13,360 bases of DNA, taken from NCBI GenBank assembly GCA_934622035.1, contig CAKTVG010000036.1, positions 1 to 13,360 on the forward strand, written 5' to 3'. This document shows positions 1 through 7,299 of the stretch, in pieces. Below the pieces are notes generated by a model that made no database searches, had not been told where the DNA came from, and was given only the letters and a program-made list of their open reading frames with translations. Source of the DNA: an uncultured Oscillospiraceae bacterium (GTDB lineage Bacteria > Bacillota > Clostridia > Oscillospirales > Oscillospiraceae). Within the stretch, counting starts at the first letter, position 1. Each line of letters opens with the position of its first letter. The translations under genes were made by a program, and so were the position numbers.

Positions 1-77
1 TTCTGCCTTTGTCTTACCACTTATTTGTGTCTTTTTCTTGTACGCTTCGCTATTTTTGACTTTTCAGATACACCCTA
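1..77 (+). repeat. IS end forming the left copy of a 77-bp terminal inverted repeat
   Basis: These 77 bases are the exact reverse complement of 13284-13360; the match stops at base 78 (A here, G in the inverted copy). Read on the plus strand in frame 1, it encodes a short tail ending LVRFAIFDFSDTP followed by a stop (TAA here, TAG in the other copy), which looks like the C-terminus of a transposase running into an IS end. The IS would end in GGGTGTATCTGAAAAG (reading inward to the IS) next to a TA dinucleotide. The IS body is outside the window. The family is not certain; IS5-like is a guess from the GGGNNNNTCTGA end and the TA target. Confidence 0.75.
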
Positions 78-100
78 AGGAAAGAAGAAAGGGGAAAAGA

Positions 101-1648
101 ATGAAAAGGAGAACAAGAAATTGCACGCTCGCACTTGGTATTGAACTTGGTTCAACCCGAATCAAAGCTGTTGTCATCAATGAGCATCATGAAACAATAT
201 GTTCCGATGACTTCACTTGGGTCAGCACCTTTAGAAATGGGGTATGGACTTATGATCTCGCCGAGGTATGGATTGGTCTGAGAAAGGTTCTATCCGGTAT
301 CAAAAACCGGGAAGGCGTTGCAGCCGTGGGTATTTCTGGCATGATGCACGGCTATTTGGCCTTTGACAAGGATTGGAATTTACTCACTCCATTCCGAACT
401 TGGCAAAATACCATCACTGGTCAGGCGGCAGGAGAATTGACCGCCCTGTTCGGCTTCAACATTCCTCAGAGGTGGAGCATCGCGCATCTGTATCAGGCAA
501 TTCTGAATGGGGAGGAGCACGTTGAAAAAATAGCCCACATCACTACTCTGTCAGGATACGTCCACCGTATGCTCACAGGTGTCAACGCCATCGGCGTTGG
601 CGAGGCTTCCGGGATGTTTCCCATCGACAGTGAGACGAACGGTTATGACAAGGAAATGTTGGTGAAATTCGATCACCTGATTTCTGATCGCAAATTGTCC
701 TGGAAACTGTCTGATATTCTCCCCTGCATCCTTATAGCAGGCGAGCGTGCCGGTGAACTGACGGAAAGTGGTGCTGCCATGCTGGATAACCTTTTGACTC
801 CCGGTGTACCGTTTGTCCCGGCTGAGGGGGACGCAGGGACCGGCATGACTGCTACCAATGCAGTTGCTCCCAGGACGGGAAATGTGTCTGCGGGAACGTC
901 CATCTTCTCCATGGTGGTTTTGGAAAAGCCCCTGACTAAGGTTCATGAGGAAATTGATTCGGTGACGACGCCTACTGGCAAGCCCGTTGCTATGGTGCAC
1001 TGCAACAACTGCACCAATGACAGCAATACGTGGTTTTCTGTCCTGAAAGAAGTGGGCAGCCTGTTCGGTGCGGAACCATCTAATGGCGAGGTTTATACTA
1101 AGCTGTATGAAAAGTCTTTGGAAGGCGATCCCGACTGCGGCGGCGTGCTGGTATGCAACTATCTGGCTGGGGAGGGTGTGACCCATCTGGATGCGGGACG
1201 GCCTATAGTCATGCGTCGTCCGGACAGTCATTTCACTTTGGCTAATTTTCTCCGCGCAATGCTGTATTCCACCATGTCGACACTGAAAATCGGCATGGAT
1301 ATTCTTGCGAGTGAGCACGTGACAATCGACAGCCTCACCGGTCACGGCGGCCTGTTCAAGGCTCCGGCTGTCGGGCAGAAGTACATGGCTGCCGCTTGCA
1401 ACGCACCCGTCACCTGCATGGAGACGGCAGGTGACGGCGGTCCCTACGGCATGGCCCTGCTTGCTGCCTATATGCTGAATAAAGCAGAAAATGAAACCCT
1501 GGAAGATTATCTGAATGCCCGCGTGTTTGCAAACGCCAAGGGAACAACGTTGAACCAGCAACAGGAGGACGTTGAGGGATTTAATCTGTACATCAAGCAG
1601 TACAAGACTTTGCTGGACGTGGAGCGCAAAGCTGTGGAAGTCATTTAA
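101..1648 (+). CDS. araB: L-ribulokinase, FGGY carbohydrate kinase family
   Basis: The product phosphorylates L-ribulose to L-ribulose-5-phosphate with ATP, the second step of cytoplasmic L-arabinose catabolism. It is 515 aa from the ATG at 101. That start was chosen over an upstream ATG at 38 because AAAGGGG lies just before it and because position 38 lies in the IS-end repeat. Visible FGGY features: the N-terminal phosphate-binding segment GIELGSTRIK (residues 13-22), the EGDAGTG segment with the candidate catalytic Asp at residue 244, and the C-terminal nucleotide-binding GHGGLF at 414-419. araA follows after 13 bases, so the two are co-transcribed. Only 23 bases separate the IS end from the ATG, so no native promoter is visible. 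FGGY kinases are hard to tell apart by sequence; the araA/araD context supports ribulokinase over xylulokinase. No frameshift or internal stop is seen. Confidence 0.9.
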   Translation: MKRRTRNCTLALGIELGSTRIKAVVINEHHETICSDDFTWVSTFRNGVWTYDLAEVWIGLRKVLSGIKNREGVAAVGISGMMHGYLAFDKDWNLLTPFRTWQNTITGQAAGELTALFGFNIPQRWSIAHLYQAILNGEEHVEKIAHITTLSGYVHRMLTGVNAIGVGEASGMFPIDSETNGYDKEMLVKFDHLISDRKLSWKLSDILPCILIAGERAGELTESGAAMLDNLLTPGVPFVPAEGDAGTGMTATNAVAPRTGNVSAGTSIFSMVVLEKPLTKVHEEIDSVTTPTGKPVAMVHCNNCTNDSNTWFSVLKEVGSLFGAEPSNGEVYTKLYEKSLEGDPDCGGVLVCNYLAGEGVTHLDAGRPIVMRRPDSHFTLANFLRAMLYSTMSTLKIGMDILASEHVTIDSLTGHGGLFKAPAVGQKYMAAACNAPVTCMETAGDGGPYGMALLAAYMLNKAENETLEDYLNARVFANAKGTTLNQQQEDVEGFNLYIKQYKTLLDVERKAVEVI

Positions 1649-1661
1649 GAAGGAGAAAGAC

Positions 1662-3125
1662 ATGGACTATAATTTCTGGTTTGTTGTTGGCTCTCAAGAC
1701 CTGTACGGCGAGGATGTCCTGAAAACCGTGGCCGCCCGTGCAGAGGAAATGGCGAGGGAAATGAGCAAAGGTCTTCCTTATCCGTTGGTTTATAAAGTTA
1801 CCGCCATGAGCAATGCCCAGATCACCAACATCATCAAGGAAGCGAATTATGACAATTCCTGTGCCGGTATCATCACCTGGTGCCACACCTTCAGCCCGAG
1901 TAAGATGTGGATCAACGGTCTGGCCAACTTACAGAGGCCCTACTGTCATTTTGCTACACAGTACAACAGGGAGATTCCCAACGGGGGGATCGACATGGAC
2001 TTCATGAACCTGAATCAGGCCGCCCATGGCGACAGGGAGCACGGTTTCATCGCAGCCCGGCTGAGAATGCCCCGGAAGGTCATTGCCGGCTATTGGAAGA
2101 ATCCCGATGTGCTGAAGCGCATCGGCGACTGGATGAAGGCAGCCGTGGGCGTCGCCGTTTCCAAGAACATGAAGGTCATGCGTTTCGGTGACAACATGCG
2201 GGAAGTTGCCGTCACTGAAGGCGACAAGGTAGAGGTTCAGACCAAGCTGGGCTGGCAGGTCAACACCTGGGCTGTGGGCGATCTGGTGAAGGAAATGAAC
2301 GCCGTTACCGACACCGAGATCGACACACTGATGGAAGTCTACAAGGTCAATTATGATATTGCCACCGACAACATCGACGCTATCCGCTATCAGGCCAGGG
2401 AAGAGATCGCCATGAAGAAAATGCTGGACCGGGAGGGGTGCAAAGCGTTTTCCAACACCTTCCAGGACCTGTATGGCATGGAGCAGCTTCCCGGTCTTGC
2501 CTCCCAGCACCTGATGGCCCAAGGCTACGGCTACGGCGGCGAGGGAGACTGGAAGGTCTCCGCTATGACCGCCATCATGAAAGCCATGGGTGAGGGCGGC
2601 AACGGTGCTTCCGCTTTTATGGAGGACTATACTTACCATCTGCTTGAAGGCCAGGAATACTCCCTGGGTGCCCATATGCTGGAGGTCTGCCCCAGTCTGG
2701 CAGCAGGTAAACCTCGGATCGAAACCCACCATCTGGGCATCGGCATGAACGAGAAGGATCCCGCCCGTCTGGTTTTCGAGGGCAAGGCAGGTGACGCCAT
2801 TGTGGTGTCTCTCGTTGATATGGGTGGCCGTCTCCGTCTGATCTGTCAGGATATTCATTGCATTAAGCCCATTATGCCCATGCCCAATCTGCCGGTGGCA
2901 CGGGTCATGTGGCAGGCAGAGCCCAGCCTCACCACCGGCGTAGAGTGCTGGATCACCGCAGGCGGCGCACACCATACTGTTCTCAGCTACGACGTGACCG
3001 CTGAGCAGATGAAGGACTGGTCGCGGATGATGGACATCGAATTTGTTCGCATCGGCAAGGATACCACCGTGGATGTGCTGGAGCAGGAGTTGTTCCTGAA
3101 CGATCTGGCATGGAAACTGAAATAA
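1662..3125 (+). CDS. araA: L-arabinose isomerase
   Basis: Converts L-arabinose to L-ribulose in the cytoplasm using a divalent metal. The product is 487 aa, close to the usual roughly 500 aa. The start at 1662 follows AGAAGGAG; a longer in-frame reading from 1572 would overlap the end of araB and lacks the family N-terminus. Family hallmarks: GSQDLYG at residues 10-16, GEGDW with Glu294, AHMLEVCPS with Glu341, HHLGIG with His356/357 and GGAHHT with His437/438. These match the two catalytic Glu and metal-binding His residues known in the E. coli enzyme (Glu306, Glu333, His350, His450). It lies 13 bases after araB and 9 bases before the araD start, a tight araBAD-type operon. The gene is intact. 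Confidence 0.96.
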   Translation: MDYNFWFVVGSQDLYGEDVLKTVAARAEEMAREMSKGLPYPLVYKVTAMSNAQITNIIKEANYDNSCAGIITWCHTFSPSKMWINGLANLQRPYCHFATQYNREIPNGGIDMDFMNLNQAAHGDREHGFIAARLRMPRKVIAGYWKNPDVLKRIGDWMKAAVGVAVSKNMKVMRFGDNMREVAVTEGDKVEVQTKLGWQVNTWAVGDLVKEMNAVTDTEIDTLMEVYKVNYDIATDNIDAIRYQAREEIAMKKMLDREGCKAFSNTFQDLYGMEQLPGLASQHLMAQGYGYGGEGDWKVSAMTAIMKAMGEGGNGASAFMEDYTYHLLEGQEYSLGAHMLEVCPSLAAGKPRIETHHLGIGMNEKDPARLVFEGKAGDAIVVSLVDMGGRLRLICQDIHCIKPIMPMPNLPVARVMWQAEPSLTTGVECWITAGGAHHTVLSYDVTAEQMKDWSRMMDIEFVRIGKDTTVDVLEQELFLNDLAWKLK

Positions 3126-3279
3126 GGTGACAGTATGCTGGAAAACTTAAAAGAAACTGTCTGTAAGGCAAATCTGGAACTGCCGAAGTTTGAAACAACA
3201 TAAGAATCGCGGGTATCGCGAAAAAGGGCGCAGCAACGCAGCCGCAGGGCCTGCGGCAAAAACAGTATTGGAAACGGAG

Positions 3280-4251
3280 TCAGCCTGAATCGGCAGACAC
3301 CTCGTCCTTGAAGATGTAGCCGCGTTTGCGGAGCAACTCTGATCCCTGAGATTTGGAGATCACAACGGAGTGCTCGGTCAGCTTATCCTCCAGATATCCT
3401 TTTGCAGAATAGGGCTCTAGCTTGGACAGAACGTTCCAGACAGCGGTCAGCGGCGCTGCGGAAAAACCCGGAACCGTGCGGAGCAGCTCCAACTGATGAG
3501 AATACGGCTGCGCAAGGCGCAGAATTTCAGTCTCAATCGTTTCACGGTGTCCATTGAGCTGATCGATATGCAGCAGGCATTCTCTGCGTTTTGCAGCCTG
3601 CTCACGGGATATCGCTCCGTCAACAGCGGCCTGCACGTCCTCGACAGAGTGTTTGCAGCGCCGGTCAAGAAACGGAGCCACGTCAAATTGCTCACCGGGA
3701 TGCTCCAGAATGTGTTGGACAATGGAACGTGAGGACTTGCCGAACACGTTGGAAAACACATCATCCAGCTTCAAATTGGAAACGGTGAGACAGTTTAGAG
3801 CGCGATTCTTTTCACTGGTCAGCATATTGGTGAGTTTGGTCCGATACCGCATCAGGTCACGAAGCTGGCGAATGTCAGCCGGAGGGATAAAGCTTGGCTT
3901 AACCATACCACACATATACAGGTCGCAGATCCATTTGGCATCTTTGCGGTCGGTTTTGTTACCCTTCTGTGGTTTCGTGTACTTCGGATGTGCCAACGTG
4001 ACCCAGCAGGTCTTCTCAAGAATGTTGAACACGGGTATCCAGTACTTCCCTGTGGATTCCATACAGACGTCCGCACAGGAGTGCTTCGTGAGCCATCCAG
4101 CTAACTCCCGCAGCCCGTTGGAAAACGAGGAAAAGCGAGCTTGCTTGTACTCTGTCCGTCCGTTTGCATCTGTAATTCCGATACAGGCGAAAATCCATGT
4201 TTTGTGGACATCCAGCCCACAGCAGTTTCTGCGAAGAATCTTAAAAGCCAC
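3280..4251 (-). CDS. IS110-family transposase with probable internal deletion
   Basis: DEDD-type recombinase of an IS110 element. The GTG start at 4251 is preferred over an upstream ATG at 4272 because AGGAGG (4258-4263) lies six bases before it, giving 323 aa. The RuvC-like N-terminal domain is present: Asp14 in GLDVHK, Glu65 in MESTGKY, Asp101 and Asp104 in KTDRKDA. A helical middle follows to about residue 263 (LLRTVPGFSA). The sequence then jumps straight to LTAVWNVLSKLEPY, which in related proteins I recognise as the extreme C-terminus. The central part of the Transposase_20 domain, which carries the conserved catalytic Ser, is therefore missing although the frame is kept. IS110 proteins are usually about 400 aa. 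Probably inactive; the deletion call rests on recalled family layout rather than an alignment. Confidence 0.85.
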   Translation of the reverse strand: MAFKILRRNCCGLDVHKTWIFACIGITDANGRTEYKQARFSSFSNGLRELAGWLTKHSCADVCMESTGKYWIPVFNILEKTCWVTLAHPKYTKPQKGNKTDRKDAKWICDLYMCGMVKPSFIPPADIRQLRDLMRYRTKLTNMLTSEKNRALNCLTVSNLKLDDVFSNVFGKSSRSIVQHILEHPGEQFDVAPFLDRRCKHSVEDVQAAVDGAISREQAAKRRECLLHIDQLNGHRETIETEILRLAQPYSHQLELLRTVPGFSAAPLTAVWNVLSKLEPYSAKGYLEDKLTEHSVVISKSQGSELLRKRGYIFKDEVSADSG

Positions 4252-4263
4252 TTTGAACCTCCT

Positions 4264-4558
4264 GCACATCAAGATTTGAGAAGGTTCGGCAGTGACTGAC
4301 TACCCGGCAAAATCGAGTCGATTTGAAAGAGATAAGTTTACGGGCTACTTGTTTGCGCCATTCGTTGATGCCTTAATGGATAACCGACGCCATATAAAAA
4401 TGCGAGGTTGCCGCTATACAGCCTCGCCACTCACCTCCACGGTCTGTGTAGTTTGCCGAACACCTCTGTGGACAGTATAACAAACAATTTTCAACGGCGA
4501 AAGCACACCCCTCCGGTTTCATAACCCCGTCGATACCTTTCGCAGAAAGGCGGATTAT
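4264..4558 (-). ncRNA. Non-coding leader of the IS110 element, candidate bridge-RNA region
   Basis: About 300 bases upstream of the transposase with no convincing gene. IS110-group elements encode a structured bridge RNA in this position (known for IS621). Short stems are visible: GCGAGG/CCTCGC at 4402-4427 and CCTTTC/GAAAGG at 4536-4550. The transcribed (minus) strand contains ACTGCCGAA at 4285-4293, identical to the araD target at 3179-3187, and TTCGGCA at 4454-4460, its partial reverse. No transcript or full fold can be shown from sequence alone. Confidence 0.35.
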
Positions 4559-5201
4559 AAATATGGCCTTGCGACCTTTACCTGGGGAAATGCCTCTGGG
4601 GTTGACCGGGATAATGGTCTCATGGTCATCAAGCCCAGTGGCGTGGAATATGACGGCATGACGCCGGAGGATATGGTGGTTGTATCCCTGACAACCGGGG
4701 AGAAGGTGGAGGGCAAATGGAAGCCCTCCTCCGATGCGGCGACCCATGTGGCGCTTTACAACGTGTTCCCAAGTATCGGTGGCGTGGTACACACACTCCC
4801 GCTGGGCAACCTCTTGGGCGCAGGCTGGAAGGGACATTCCTGCCTATGGCACCACCCACGGCGACTATTTCTACGGAGCGATATCCTGCACCCGGAAGAT
4901 GACGCCCGCAGAAATCGCTGGAGAATATGAAAAGGAAACCGGCAATGTGATCATTGAGACCTTCCTGGGAAAATCTCCGGACGATATTCCTGCCGTTCTG
5001 GTTCACAGCCACAGTCCCTTTGCTTGGGGCACCGATCCTCTCAACGCCGTCCACAACGCGGTGGTATTGGAAGAATTGGCGTTTATGGCGTTTCAGACAG
5101 AATTGCTTAACCCTGCTGTTACTGGTATGCAGCCGGAACTGTTGGATAAGCACTATCTGCGTAAACACGGCGGGAACTCCTATTATGGGCAATCCCGATG
5201 A

Positions 5202-5365
5202 CAACTATTCTCCTGTTGAAAACAGGATGGCGCTGAAGCTGCCGGTGAAGCGACCCGAAGAAGGTAGACAATGATTTGAATTACAACCTTGTATAAAGCA
5301 TGACAAGGGAACTACCAGTGTGTACTATCAGAAGTTCAAACCGCCTGTTTCTATGACTGAGTAAT
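5202..5365. other. Short spacer with no recognised gene
   Basis: About 160 bases between the end of the araD remnant and the first ISL3 end. Only very short open frames are present (for example one ending MALKLPVKRPEEGRQ at 5274) and none has a family resemblance I recognise. No clear promoter or terminator was found. It may be debris of whatever originally followed araD. Confidence 0.5.
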
Positions 5366-5640
5366 GGCTCTATGTCAATAGTTAGGGTAGAGGGAAGAAT
5401 CAAAATTATCACAGGCCGTGTCGGGGCAAAGATCCCGGCACGGTTTTTATTGTATGGCAGTAGAGGATCTTGTTTCTGAAATTGCGGAAATTGCGCATCC
5501 CAAAGCAGCCACGCTTCAGGACTTTTGTCCTGTTGTTGCAGCCCTCAATGAAGCCGTTTGACCACGGGACGTCTATGGAATGGAGAATCTCGTAAAACCA
5601 GTTGCGATACGCTTTTGTGCAGTACATGAATTCCGCGGGC
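5366..5640 (-). mobile_element. ISL3-family remnant, 3' end only
   Basis: The right end of an ISL3 element in reverse orientation. The terminal repeat at 5366-5394 (GGCTCTATGTCAATAG...) matches the inverted copy at 8522-8550 with one difference. Inward of it, the minus strand encodes a transposase C-terminus (AYRNWFYEIL, WSNGFIEGCNNRTKVLKRG, MRNFRN) that parallels residues 332-389 of the complete ISL3 transposase at 7300-8469. Homology ends abruptly near 5640, where unrelated phage-type coding sequence begins. The stop codon of the complete copy is not conserved here. About 80% of the element is missing, so it cannot move by itself. Confidence 0.88.
5416..5448 (+). terminator. Hairpin plus T-run within the ISL3 end
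   Basis: CCGTGTCGGG and CCCGGCACGG form a 10-bp stem with one G-U pair and an 8-base loop, followed by TTTTT. It reads on the plus strand, from outside into the element, so it would stop transcription coming from araBAD before it enters the transposase antisense. The same structure occurs in the complete ISL3 copy. Confidence 0.6.
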
Positions 5641-7146
5641 GAGATCGAGGCTAGAGAGACCGAAAGCCGCAGGAACATGACCGAGGGGGAGCGGCACGCA
5701 AAAATGCCGGACCTCGGATGGGACAGAGCGGTGTTTGCGGAGGATGCAGGGAATGCGATGGACGTTGTGCTGGACGGGAGATTGACCGCAGACAGCACGG
5801 AGGAGGAACGCTACGAGCTGCTGAAAAATGAAACACTGACGCTTGCGCGACCGGATGAAAGAAAACTGGATGGAATTGATTTGGGTGAGTTTAACACGCG
5901 CAAAAAAAGCGCAGTCATGCCTGGCATGAAAGCACTTGCGAAAAAGCTGGGCATTATGAATGTCGATTTAAAAAACAGCAGGATCGAGATACCATTTCAG
6001 TTCTCAAACAGAGGAATGACAGCAAGCCTGCATCATCAACTGGAATACGGCGGAAGCTATCAGGATTACGCGAAGATGATGACATGCTTCAATGCGCTGG
6101 TGCGAAATGCTGTGCCGATTGAGGTTCGCAGAGATAAAAAGGCAGGAACAAGCAAAGAAAATGGACAACTGAAACAGATTTACGTTCTGCTTAGCGCATA
6201 CGAGGAAAGCGGAGCGGTAACTCCTGTACAGTTTGAGGTGAAAGAATTTACAGACAATCAGAACAGACTATATCTTGCAGTAACGCTTTCAAAAAAAGAA
6301 GCCGAGGTCTTGGAGAATAGCCCTAGTCGGAAAGCCTACGGTTCACATCCTCTGCTCCCAGATTCCAAAGTCAGTATAGCAGACATTTTCAAAAACGTCA
6401 ATAGCAAAGACGGGAGATTCTTGAAATATGTGCCGGGCGGTTTCTTATCGGAAACGCAAAAAGAAGCAAAAAAAGATGCTCTTCGGAAACAGAATGAAGA
6501 AAACGAGAAATACGGGAGAAGGGACAACATAACAGAACTGCACAATCTGACAGAGGCGGATCTGGAGGCGATGTATGAATCGCCGAGGATACCGGTGAAA
6601 TCTATGCTGGAAGATGAGGACGGCGCGGGAGACGTGAGCCTTGTGATGCGGGCGAAGGACGCGGACAGCGACAGCGCGAATTTGCTTGACATGGTGGCGG
6701 TCGTGCCGGACAGCGCGGACGGGTGGCTTTTGGACAAGCTCAAAATGAACGGGCTTCGCATTGTGGCCTACAAGACGGCCACACAGCAAACAGTCAGCTT
6801 GGTATTGGACACAATAAGGTTCGCAATGAAGAAAGAGAAAAAGAAGATCGCTGCGGAGTTACAGCTCCACAGCGACCAGGGCTTTCAATACACCTCGCAT
6901 GCATATTTCAAGCTAACTCAATCTTACGGCATAACGCCATCTATGTCAAGGAAAGGAAATCCTTATGACAATGTAATGGCAGAAAATTTCTTTTCCATCT
7001 TGAAAACGGAATGCATCTACAGGCACAAACCGACGACAATCCACGAAGCCAACGACTTAATAGACAGATACATCCACTTTTATAACCATGAGCGCATCCA
7101 GATAAAAACTGGAGAGGCGCCGCTAACGCTGCGCCTCTCCGCTTGA
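5602..7146 (+). CDS. Chimeric open frame: ISL3 antisense + polyvalent protein + IS3 OrfB
   Basis: A single 514-codon open frame made of three unrelated pieces. Residues 1-12 are antisense to the ISL3 remnant. Residues about 14-385 belong to a large phage/ICE polyvalent protein. Residues about 386-514 are the C-terminus of an IS3-family OrfB. The ATG at 5602 lies in the ISL3 remnant and has no good ribosome site, and no promoter is evident, so expression is doubtful. The uninterrupted frame over more than 1.5 kb suggests that the joins are recent or lucky. It is best treated as a fusion of gene fragments, not a single functional protein. Confidence 0.6.
   Translation: MRYAFVQYMNSAGEIEARETESRRNMTEGERHAKMPDLGWDRAVFAEDAGNAMDVVLDGRLTADSTEEERYELLKNETLTLARPDERKLDGIDLGEFNTRKKSAVMPGMKALAKKLGIMNVDLKNSRIEIPFQFSNRGMTASLHHQLEYGGSYQDYAKMMTCFNALVRNAVPIEVRRDKKAGTSKENGQLKQIYVLLSAYEESGAVTPVQFEVKEFTDNQNRLYLAVTLSKKEAEVLENSPSRKAYGSHPLLPDSKVSIADIFKNVNSKDGRFLKYVPGGFLSETQKEAKKDALRKQNEENEKYGRRDNITELHNLTEADLEAMYESPRIPVKSMLEDEDGAGDVSLVMRAKDADSDSANLLDMVAVVPDSADGWLLDKLKMNGLRIVAYKTATQQTVSLVLDTIRFAMKKEKKKIAAELQLHSDQGFQYTSHAYFKLTQSYGITPSMSRKGNPYDNVMAENFFSILKTECIYRHKPTTIHEANDLIDRYIHFYNHERIQIKTGEAPLTLRLSA
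5641..6760 (+). pseudogene. Fragment of a phage/ICE large polyvalent protein
   Basis: About 370 codons with neither a native start nor a native stop. The segment with GIMNVDLKNSRIEIPFQFSN, SLHHQLEYGGSYQDYAKMM, YVLLSAYEESG and VQFEVKEF resembles the 'large polyvalent protein-associated' (LPD-type) domain I know from giant multidomain proteins of Clostridia prophages and conjugative elements, which are thought to be delivered with or to protect incoming DNA. After it comes a charged low-complexity stretch (QKEAKKDALRKQNEENEKYGRR), then an acidic part and the start of another module (VVPDSADGWLLDKLK). The fragment shows that a prophage or ICE once lay here. The LPD subtype was assigned from memory and is tentative. 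Confidence 0.55.
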
Positions 7147-7218
7147 ACAAAATAATCTTACACAGGCCCTTTTTGTGCTGTCCGTACAATCTGGGGCAGT
7201 CTAATGAGCCTGGCCCCA
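6761..7218 (+). mobile_element. IS3-family remnant: OrfB C-terminus and right end
   Basis: The plus-strand frame from about 6761 to the stop at 7146 encodes the last part of an IS3 OrfB integrase domain: HSDQGFQYTS holds the second catalytic Asp, and NPYDNVMAENFFSILKTE holds the third catalytic residue (Glu). HFYNHERIQ and a terminal LTLRLSA complete the family pattern. The first catalytic Asp and all of OrfA are absent. The right end of the element runs to about 7218 and reads, inward, TGGGGCCAGGCTCATTAG then ACTGCCCC. It matches the opposite IS3 end at 8740-8763. Not functional on its own. Confidence 0.85.
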
Positions 7219-7299
7219 AAGCTATATCTATAAGTTGAGCATAGAGGGAAAATCCTTTATCATAAAAGTCGCATCTATCACAACAAAGGAAGTATCTCT

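Larger units (their letters stand above)
3189..4561 (-). mobile_element. IS110-family insertion sequence inside araD
   Basis: An approximately 1.37-kb segment between araD codons 18 and 19, with its transposase on the minus strand. Joining araD at 3188/4562 restores a contiguous N-terminus, which defines the borders to within a few bases. No terminal inverted repeat and no target duplication are obvious, as expected for IS110 elements that insert by a recombinase-like mechanism. The low-coordinate end has a short hairpin (GCCGCAG...CTGCGGC, 3241-3257); the high-coordinate end has CCTTTC/GAAAGG (4536-4550). The element is probably about 0.25 kb shorter than an intact relative because of an internal deletion in the transposase. 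Confidence 0.85.
3135..5201 (+). pseudogene. araD: L-ribulose-5-phosphate 4-epimerase, split by IS110 and frameshifted
   Basis: AraD turns L-ribulose-5-phosphate into D-xylulose-5-phosphate. The 5' piece (3135-3188) encodes the typical N-terminus MLENLKETVCKANLELPK, then runs into IS DNA and stops at 3207. The gene resumes at about 4562 with YGLATFTWGNASG and ends at 5201 with HGGNSYYGQSR. There is a second lesion at 4789-4796: the run (AC)4 should be (AC)5 to give VVHTHSRW, so 2 bp are missing and the frame shifts inside the HTHS zinc site. The two pieces without the IS, plus 2 bp, give 231 codons, the normal AraD length. Other drift: HSHSPF where HSHGPF is usual. The start has AAGGTGA upstream. 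No functional product is expected. Confidence 0.93.

Noticed and set aside
38..100. An upstream ATG at 38 extending AraB by 21 residues.
   Set aside because: The extension lies in the IS-end repeat and does not match the kinase family; the ATG at 101 has its own ribosome site.
551..1663. A 370-codon open frame on the minus strand opposite araB.
   Set aside because: It mirrors the codon structure of the clearly conserved araB, has no family resemblance and no ribosome site; it is an antisense shadow.
1929..2975. A 348-codon minus-strand frame opposite araA.
   Set aside because: It is the complement of conserved AraA motifs with a His/Gly/Val-rich composition typical of shadow frames.
3653..4279. 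A 208-codon plus-strand frame opposite the IS110 transposase.
   Set aside because: The minus strand carries the recognisable DEDD motifs and an AGGAGG start; the plus frame is a shadow.
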